DNA from: Plicaturopsis crispa FD-325 SS-3 | Lineage: Eukaryota > Basidiomycota > Agaricomycetes > Amylocorticiales > Amylocorticiaceae | Length of the DNA stretch: 64,000 nt | Direction: 5' to 3' | NCBI GenBank assembly: GCA_000827205.1 | Contig: KN832554.1 | Span: 3,679,815 to 3,743,814, forward strand | Part shown: positions 57,660-64,000 of the stretch, one piece after another | Layout: every line of letters starts with the position of its first letter | Position numbering within the stretch: position 1 is the first letter of the stretch | The notes under the pieces: generated by a model | The model's database searches: none | Told to the model about the DNA's origin: nothing | The model's input: the letters and a program-made list of their open reading frames with translations, nothing else | Translations under genes and position numbers: made by a program

Positions 57660-57686
57660 GAGCATTTCGGACATTCCGAAACGCTC
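57660..57686. other. hairpin B, copy 2
   Basis: Arms GAGCATTTCGG and CCGAAACGCTC around ACATT, with one A-C mismatch. Two pairs differ from copy 1 by compensatory change (C-G to T-A, A-T to G-C). It begins exactly 461 bp after the end of hairpin A, as in copy 1. Confidence 0.8.
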
Positions 57687-59956
57687 GATTTACATGCTCG
57701 AACACCGTTTCGACGCTACAGAGATGGGCACAACACCCCGATCCTCACAGAAACTTCCTGGTATGTACTTATATGCTCTCTGAGCACAACTGTATTTTTT
57801 TGGATGTGCAGAATGGTGGGTAGGTATACAGGATAGAGGATTTGACCTTCAAATGGCCGATATTTGCGATATTTTGCGATAATCTTGCATTGTGTCGCCT
57901 ACTGTCGCTGCTTCACTGCACCGAAAAATACCAGATTTTTACAGTGTATATATACAGTACATATACACGTCGATCTCATTTTAAATGAGCAGAAAACGCG
58001 TCTGAACGCGCTCACAAACACGTTTGAGGACGTCGAAGAGCTGCCGCGGCGAACGCCGGCGGAGTTCGAAAGTCGCCCAATCAGGGAAGTTGTCGGATTT
58101 CGTTTTCCTCGTCGACTGCCACGTCGTCCTCGGTGTCGTCCACCGCAGCTGCGTCCCCGCTGCACCCTCCTCAAGCTCAGAGAGGGTGCCAGCTGATATC
58201 GCGATCCTCAATGTAAGTTTTTATTTCTTTTCTAACCGCAAATAAATGTGCTGATTCACTATTTATCAGTTTTCACTCGACGATGCCGACCACCTCCTCA
58301 CCACGTCCCTCCTCACCTTGTCGATATCCGCTCCGACGCCCTCGCATCGCCGCTCCCGGAACACAGCCGCCATCGCGCGCATCTTTAGATGGGACGCATA
58401 GAGATCCGACGCACACGGGCGGGAGTTTACACGAGCTAAGGGTGCCAGGTAAGCCTTATCCTTTTTTTCCATCTCTTTCACTCTCTCCTACCGGGGAACG
58501 CGCTGTCAGTACGAACGTCCGCCCCTGGACGGCGGAACATGGCGCATCCCCGGTCTTTATCTCTTTTTTCTCTTTGTATGGAGAGGCCAACGTCGGACAT
58601 TGACAGGACCGACCGATGCTTACTCGCATACGACAACACCCGCCCCTGCCCCCGTCGTGGTAACGCATATTGGCACCAGCTACACCCATTTGCGCCCTGG
58701 CGGTGCATACGGTCCCCTACGGATCCGCCGGGTACGCGGCTACACCCGCATCGTTCACGCCCGCATCGCCGTGGGCCGCCGCGTTGTCGGTGTATCGGTG
58801 AAGCCCACGCGCCTCCCACATCGGCGACGACGTCGTTCCGTCCGCCTGTCGTCGCAGTTCACGCCCGCCCACCCGCACATCACCGACGCCCTCCCCTAGT
58901 GCGCACCTGCGTCCGCGCAAGCCCCTCCCGCGTATCGGCGTTGCCCAGGCCATGCGCGCATCGACAATGCGTATGTACGCATCAGCACCGCCCACGCCCA
59001 CCCGCATATAAGCGGTGCATACACCCCATCCGCCCTTTTTCGACACATATCCCACATCGGCATCGGGACCACCCCCGCATTAACAGCGGCCGCCCTGCGC
59101 GTGTCCACCTCCGCATACGCAACGGCATGGTGCCGCCAGCACCCAGTCACGCATCTACAACGCGCGCACCCACTGGCGCGTCAAGCAAACATTACGGGCG
59201 CCAGCGCATCGCAATCACACAGACGCCCGCCCGCACACGCCCATCATTTGTGCATGCACCCACGCTCGTGTCAGCGGGGCTCACGCCCACCCGCGAAACA
59301 GCAGCGCCGATGCCCGCCTGCTCGTCGTCAGCGCCTGCGTCCACCCCGGCATCACCAGCGCGTATGCCCATGCTCGCATCAGCGGGGCTCACGCCCACCC
59401 GCGTGCGGCAGCCCACGCCGTTGCCAACGCCTACGCCCGCCTCGGCATCAGCAACCCGTCCCGAGTGCCCGTATCCGCAGTGCGTACGCCTGCACGTGGA
59501 TCGGCGACACCCGCGGCCGTCCGCATTTTTTCAACGTGCATGCCGAGCCGCGCAGTGATGGTGCATGCCATGCCCAGGTGTGCGCACGTCTTTTTCTCGA
59601 TAGCATACGCTCTGTAAACGTACAGTACATTTAATTTGATCTATTCTGGGTAAAAATCGAGGCGCCCAAACGAAGGTTTGAGGAAGCCACAAAAAATCTA
59701 AATATAGATTTCGAGAGCCTCGAGGCACGACGACGACGTCGACGCGCGGCCAGTGACGGCAAAATGCGAGCCCTGCGAGGCCCTGGTACGCTTAGTAAGG
59801 TGTATATTCGAGCTCCGAGAGCTACCAGCAGATGCCGGAGGTGCCGGGCAGGCCCAAAATGGCTTATGTGGCTGTGTAGAGGAAACCCGCGTTCCTTTGC
59901 ATCAAGTCGCTGCACTTGATAGGAGAGTTGATGTAAATAACCCACACCATCAGGTG

Positions 59957-59963
59957 CGCGCAA
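59957..59963. repeat. target-site duplication, right, copy 2
   Basis: CGCGCAA directly after the CAGGTG end; the satellite monomer resumes with GACGGCGCGCCC. Confidence 0.85.
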
Positions 59964-60850
59964 GACGGCGCGCCCGTGGTCGTGCACTGAGCGCGGCTTC
60001 CTGGGTGCATTTGAGCAGGAGAGGGCGGGAAAGCTACGACGACGAGACGCCGGCTGGCGTCTCGTTTCGTCGTCGCCATCTCGCGTGCACGGGCTTGCAG
60101 AGCACGCGAGACGGCAGGTCCGTCGTGGTGTGCTGAGGGGAGAGGAATGCGGGGGCGGCGGCAGGAAAGCGACGACGATGAGACGCCTGTTGGCGTCTCG
60201 TTTCGTCGTCGTCGTCTCGCGTGCACGGGCCCACTGCGCGCGCGAGACGCCGGGCCCGTGGTGGTGTGCGGAGGGCGGCGAGGAAGGCGGTGGCGGCGAG
60301 GGGGGAGGGGGAAAGCGACGACGAGACGCCAGGAGGCGTCTCGTTTTGTCGTCGCCGTCTCTCGTTCACGGACTCGCAGCCTGCGCGAGACGGTGGGCCA
60401 ATAGTGGTGTATACCGATATGAGCGGATCCGCGCGGGGGGAAGGGTGGCGGTGGCGGGTGGAGTGACAACGACGAGACGCCGGCTGGCGTCTCGTCTCGT
60501 CATTGTCGTCTCGCGTACCGGCTCACAGCACACGCAAGAAGACGGGCCCGTGGTGGAGTGCTGAGGGTGGCAAGGAAGGCGGCGCGCCGGTGGGTGGAGT
60601 GAAGACGACGAGACGCCTCCTGGCGTCTCGTTTCGTCCTCGTCGTCTCGCGCGCACGGGCTCGCAGCGTGTGTGAGACGGCGCGCCCGTGGTAGGTGTTG
60701 AGGGTAGAGGAAGGCGGCGCGCTGGTGGGTGGAGTGAAGACGATGAGACGCCTCCTGGCGTCTCGTTTCGTCCTCGTCGTCTCGCGTGCACAGGCTCACT
60801 GCGCGCCCGAGATGGCAAGCCCGTCCTAGTGTGCTAAGGGTAGAGGAAGG
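59964..60850 (+). repeat. palindromic satellite, block 2
   Basis: Six monomers with palindrome centres near 60053, 60190, 60332, 60483, 60620 and 60755 (spacing 135-151 bp). Each has the core GAGACGCC...GGCGTCTC flanked by ACGACGA/TCGTCGT, and a second inverted pair CGTCTCGCG...CGCGAGACG enclosing GCACGGGC, with GGCCCGTG following. Confidence 0.9.
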
Positions 60851-61473
60851 CGGCCATTGTAAAGACTGAATTCACGTACCTGTGGCCCATATGCGCACCA
60901 ACCACACGACATCCTGCTGTACACTATGCCACTAGTGCTACGTGCTCGTCGGCGCCTGCGGTGCATCGCGGTGCACGCGATGTTGTCAGGGCGGTGCAAT
61001 GTGCTTGTAGTGCGGAAATCGGTAATCTTGGTTGTTGAGTGCGAGTGCGCGGTGGCCGTGGTCGTTGAGCGATGTGTTAACGATGTAAACTAGGAAGATG
61101 TGGACTTGAGAACTGCACCAAGACCAACAAAAGGACTTAGAGATATCGGCGTCAAGGTTCCGAGCGTGGGAACGAGTGCAGAGCTTTGCACTGCACTGCC
61201 ACGTCAGTTTTCATGTCTCTGTCTCTTCCTTACGACACCGACTGTCATTCTTTGACCACTCTCTATTCCGGGTCTAGAACTAGTACTTATCCAAACCCTA
61301 GCTCGCCCCGACGCTTGAAACACGTTGCTGGGGTGATAATGGCATTCTCCAGACCAATTGCAATGCTGTGCGTGCCAGATCCCTCCTCCCTCTTGCGACA
61401 ACAATATTAATGGCTTTAGGACATTCCCGCAGCCTACAGTCTGCACGCTCCGACCTCGTCAAGTCCCACTAGA
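60851..61473. other. non-satellite island, no gene
   Basis: Unique-looking sequence between satellite blocks. Its right part resembles 53135-53240. No supported gene; it may be the decayed upstream region of the pseudogene that follows. Confidence 0.4.
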
Positions 61474-62010
61474 GTGCACGGGCACCTACTCTACCTGAAC
61501 TCGCCGACACCAAAGTCGAATCTTGGGACGAGTACCATCTGCGCAAGTTCCTCTCCGATGGCGTTGTTAAACATTCCGGCTCGCGTGAGTAGCTTGTCCT
61601 CCTCGCGCCTCGCAAAGCAACACTATGCCGGCTTCCAGAATGTCGCAAGCACCCTCAGCGCGAGCGCGAGCAGCACCGTGTACGGCGGCAAGGCGTCTGG
61701 CACCAACAGTGCGAGTACGACTAGCTTGGTCGGTGGCGCAGCCGCACAGGCGTCTACGAGGCGTAGTACGCAAGCGCGACAGAGCCGGCGTGCCATGTGT
61801 GGAGCGACTCTTACCTGGTGCGCCACACTCTCGAGTGTATTCAATACTGATACTGGTATATTCTTATAGCATGAATAGCTCGTCGCCCCCAGCGTCATCT
61901 GGTTAGATTATGAGAGGAAACGTGACGGGCTGCAGGCCAAGATTGCGCAGTACTACCACGGTTTGCGGGACGCATGGAGCAACTCGCAGCTCAAGGAGTA
62001 GCTGGTTGCC
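61474..62010 (+). pseudogene. Ish1/Msc1-type protein gene, decayed and truncated
   Basis: Fragments resemble fungal Ish1/Msc1 stress proteins, which carry repeated short helical domains. VESWDEYHLRKFLSDGVVKH (about 61513-61575) is a typical repeat start; a Ser/Ala/Gly-rich stretch (QNVASTLSASASSTVYGGK) follows in another frame; then a WSDSYL remnant, and near 61908-62000 DYERKRDGLQAKIAQYY and AWSNSQLKE. These pieces need several frame changes and meet stop codons (for example TAG right after the first repeat at about 61580 and after QLKE at about 61999), so the gene is broken. It is cut off at 62021 by dispersed repeat C. Family call is from memory of the repeat pattern. Confidence 0.55.
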
Positions 62011-62020
62011 CACGACGGTG

Positions 62021-62230
62021 CATCAGGAAAACCCCTTTTGCTATATAGAAACACAAAATTTGTAATAGCACATATAGTTAGAATGGTGCATTTATAGCTC
62101 CAAATACGACCTATAGCTAGCTTGACTTTTAGTGAATTTGAGCATCAATATATGGAAATGCAGTGAGATAAGTAGACGTGCTCTAATAGCTCTTATAGCT
62201 GGAAAACACATTTTCAACACCATCCTATGT
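62021..62230 (+). repeat. dispersed CATCAGGA repeat, copy C
   Basis: Opens CATCAGGAAAACCCCTTTTG, CTATATAGA, AAAATTTGTAATAGCACATA and later CTAATAGCTCTTATAGCTGG, in the same order and spacing as copy B at 54236. It abuts the truncated pseudogene, which suggests it inserted into it. Confidence 0.7.
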
Positions 62231-62384
62231 TTAGAATGTAATAGCTTTAGGTGGCAAGTATGGTGTTTTACGCATGTAAAATTACTCAATACCTCTTATG
62301 TGTGGAAGTACAAATACTCATTCAAAAGCACAGACATAGACTAGAATGAAAACACAATGTCAAACATAGGAATGGATTTGCGCT

Positions 62385-62635
62385 CTTGCGCGGCGGGAGG
62401 GAAGGCGGTGGTGGCGTGTTGTCTAGCATGTGCGCGCAAGACAGTGCGCCCGTGTTCGAGCACTGAGGGTGGCGGTCCGGATAGATTCGCGCAAGAGCGC
62501 GGTGAGAGGGAAGGCGGCGGCGGCGTATCTTCTCACATGCGCGTGCAAGACGGCGCGCCCATGGTCGTGCACTGAGCGCGGCTTCCTGGGTGTATTTGCG
62601 CAAGAGCGGGCAGCGGCGGGGGGAAAGCGATGACG
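62385..62635 (+). repeat. satellite variant monomers without the GAGACG core
   Basis: Two units of about 110 bp opening GCGCAAGAGCG/GCTCTTGCGCGGCGGGAGG. The second unit (about 62500-62600) is the unoccupied counterpart of the site hit by element copy 2: CATGCGCGTGCAAGACGGCG with one CGYGCAA. Confidence 0.7.
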
Positions 62636-64000
62636 GCGAGACGCCGGCTGGTGTCTCGCTTCGTCGTCGCTGTCTCGCGTGCACGGGCTCGCAGCGCGCG
62701 CGAGACGGCGGGCCCGTGGTGCGTGCTGTGGAGGAAGGCGGCAGCGGCGGGGACGAGACACCTGCTGGCGTCTTGTCTCGTTGTTGCCGTCTCGCGTGCA
62801 CGGGATTGCAGCGCGCGCGGTAGTGTGCTAGGGTGGCGAGGGAGGTGACAGCGGCTGGTGGATTGACGAGACGAGGACGAGACGCCAGCTTGGCGTCTCG
62901 TTCTGTCGTCGTTGTCTCGCGTGCGCACGCGAGACGGTGCGCAAGTGGTCGCGCGCTGCGTGTGGCGGGTCCGGAGAGGTTCGTGCGAGTGCACGGCGGG
63001 AGTGGTGTGTCTTCTCGTCTGCGAGCGCGAGATGGCGGGCCCTGGTCGTACGCTGATGGCGGCCGCTTGGGTGCATTTGCGCAGGAGCGCTGCGGGATGG
63101 AAGGCGGTGGCGGCGGGGGGTGGAGTGACGGTGGGCCCGTGGTGGTCCGCTGAGGGTGGAGCAGAAGGTGGTGGCGGCGGGGGAAAAGCGACGACAACGA
63201 CAACGAGACGCCGTCTGGCGTCTCGTCGTCGTCGTCGCCGTCTCGCGTGCACGGGCTCGCAGCATGCGCGAGACGGCGGGCCCGTGATGGTCCGCTGAGG
63301 GTGGAGGAGGGCGAGAGGAAGGCGGGGGCGGCGGGCAAAGCAACGACGACGAGACGCCTCCTGGCGTCTCGTTTCGTCGTCGCCGTCTCGCGTGCACCGG
63401 TTCGCAGCGCGCAAGACGGAGGGCCCGTGGTGGTCCGCTGACGGTGGAGGAGGGCGGGAGGCGGCGGCAAAGCAAAGCAACGACGACGACAACGAGACGC
63501 CGTCTAGCGTCTCGTTTCGTCGTCGCCGTCTCGCGTGCACGGGCTCGCAGCGCGCGAGACGGCTAGCCCGTGGTGGTGTGCTGAGGAGGGAGGGACGCGG
63601 CGGCGGCGGGCGGAGTGACGACGACGAAACGCCGGCTGGCGTCTCGTCTCGTTGGCGTTAGGTGTTGTCTCGTGCGCACGGGCTCACAGCACGCGAGACG
63701 GCCAGCCCGAGGTGGTGTGCTGAGGATGGAGGAGGGCGGAGGCGGCGGCGGGGAAAGCGACGACGACGAGACGCCGGCTGGCGTCTCGTCTTGTCGTCGC
63801 CGTCTCGCGTGCAAGGTGTGTGCGTGTGCACGCAACCTGGTGCCGACGGGCGTCAGCGGTGTTGGTGCCGACGTGCACGCTGGGTTGGGTGCAGACGCCT
63901 GATGGCCGGCGCTCACGGGCGCGTGTGTGCGTGCGCGTGCGAGCTGGTGCCGACTAGCACCGGTGGTGTTGGTGTCGGCGCGTACGCCGAGGGGGGACAT
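62636..64000 (+). repeat. palindromic satellite, block 3 (runs off the window)
   Basis: Eight further palindrome centres near 62649, 62766, 62890, 63215, 63360, 63502, 63636 and 63777, spaced 117-145 bp apart except for one gap holding a variant monomer. The last 200 bp drift into GTGCCGAC-rich sequence. Long open frames on both strands here are by-products of repeat composition. Confidence 0.9.

Larger units (their letters stand above)
55628..59956. mobile_element. non-autonomous TIR element, copy 2 (4,329 bp, 7-bp TSD)
   Basis: Starts CAGCCATAGATGTG and ends CATCAGGTG, flanked by CGCGCAA on both sides. Colinear with copy 1: subterminal TTGATGCAAAGGAACACGG, GC-rich block (about 56100-57000), antisense donor-like GTAAGT, hairpin A, core, hairpin B, second CpG-rich block (about 58000-59600) and a right end with the GCCTCGAGGC box. 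Overall sequence differs greatly from copy 1. It interrupts the palindromic satellite; an unoccupied equivalent monomer is at about 62480-62600. No protein recognisable; long open frames in the CpG-rich parts occur on both strands. Confidence 0.85.

Noticed and set aside
58539-59558. A 339-codon open frame
   Set aside because: His/Pro/Arg-rich low-complexity frame inside element copy 2; no domain, no splice logic and no counterpart in copy 1.
62322-63540. Open frames of 382 and 335 codons on the minus strand
   Set aside because: They run through tandem satellite monomers and repeat with the monomer; by-products of the array.
55300-64000. Regularly spaced palindromic repeats as a CRISPR array
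   Set aside because: The spacers are themselves repeated, monomers are about 140 bp and the genome is eukaryotic.
63840-64000. Telomere repeats at the window end
   Set aside because: No TTAGGG-type repeats; the sequence is GTGCCGAC-rich and continues the repeat nest.

Overview
The window is nuclear DNA from a filamentous basidiomycete, most likely an Agaricomycete. Genes carry many 45-65 nt GT-AG introns with CTAAC-like branch sites. There is a CYP53-type P450, a DUF6593 protein (a family largely confined to Basidiomycota) and eukaryotic housekeeping genes whose closest remembered relatives are basidiomycete. All gene models were built by eye from reading frames, splice signals and splice phase; nothing was searched or computed.

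Layout. 0.2-1.5 kb: an unrecognised one-pass membrane protein. 2.4-8.5 kb (minus): a complete MFS transporter gene split in one small exon by a 3.86-kb element. 10.3-12.4 kb: a CYP53-like P450. 13.3-50.8 kb is a dense housekeeping block: Med13, BIG1/VOA1, a steryl-ester-type lipase, a DUF6593 protein, a small unknown, proteasome alpha subunit PSMA6/Scl1, RNA polymerase III largest subunit, mitochondrial glycine carrier Hem25, a short/branched-chain acyl-CoA dehydrogenase, a DUF2433-RRM protein, Rab escort protein, a nucleolin/Nsr1-like protein, Ric8, Med10, a serine-rich unknown, a tiny five-intron gene and mannose-6-phosphate isomerase. 50.9-64 kb: a gene-poor, GC-rich repeat nest with minisatellite, dispersed AT-rich repeats, a palindromic ~140-bp satellite, a second copy of the 4-kb element inserted in that satellite, and a decayed Ish1/Msc1-type gene.

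The most interesting signal is the pair of large elements (3477-7334 and 55628-59956). Each starts CAGCC, ends CAGGTG, is flanked by a perfect 7-bp target-site duplication, has imperfect inverted ends and encodes no recognisable protein. Most of their sequence has diverged. They nevertheless share two hairpins exactly 461 bp apart. One hairpin keeps its pairing through two compensatory base-pair changes, and the other keeps its fold although its stem sequence is almost wholly different. One insertion is validated by the reading frame of the interrupted transporter, the other by an unoccupied satellite monomer in the same window. They look like a non-autonomous, structure-dependent transposon family that I cannot place in a known superfamily.

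The housekeeping genes show no functional cluster. Two Mediator subunits (Med13, Med10) are present but far apart. The transporter and the P450 are divergent neighbours and could be a small detoxification pair; this is inference only.
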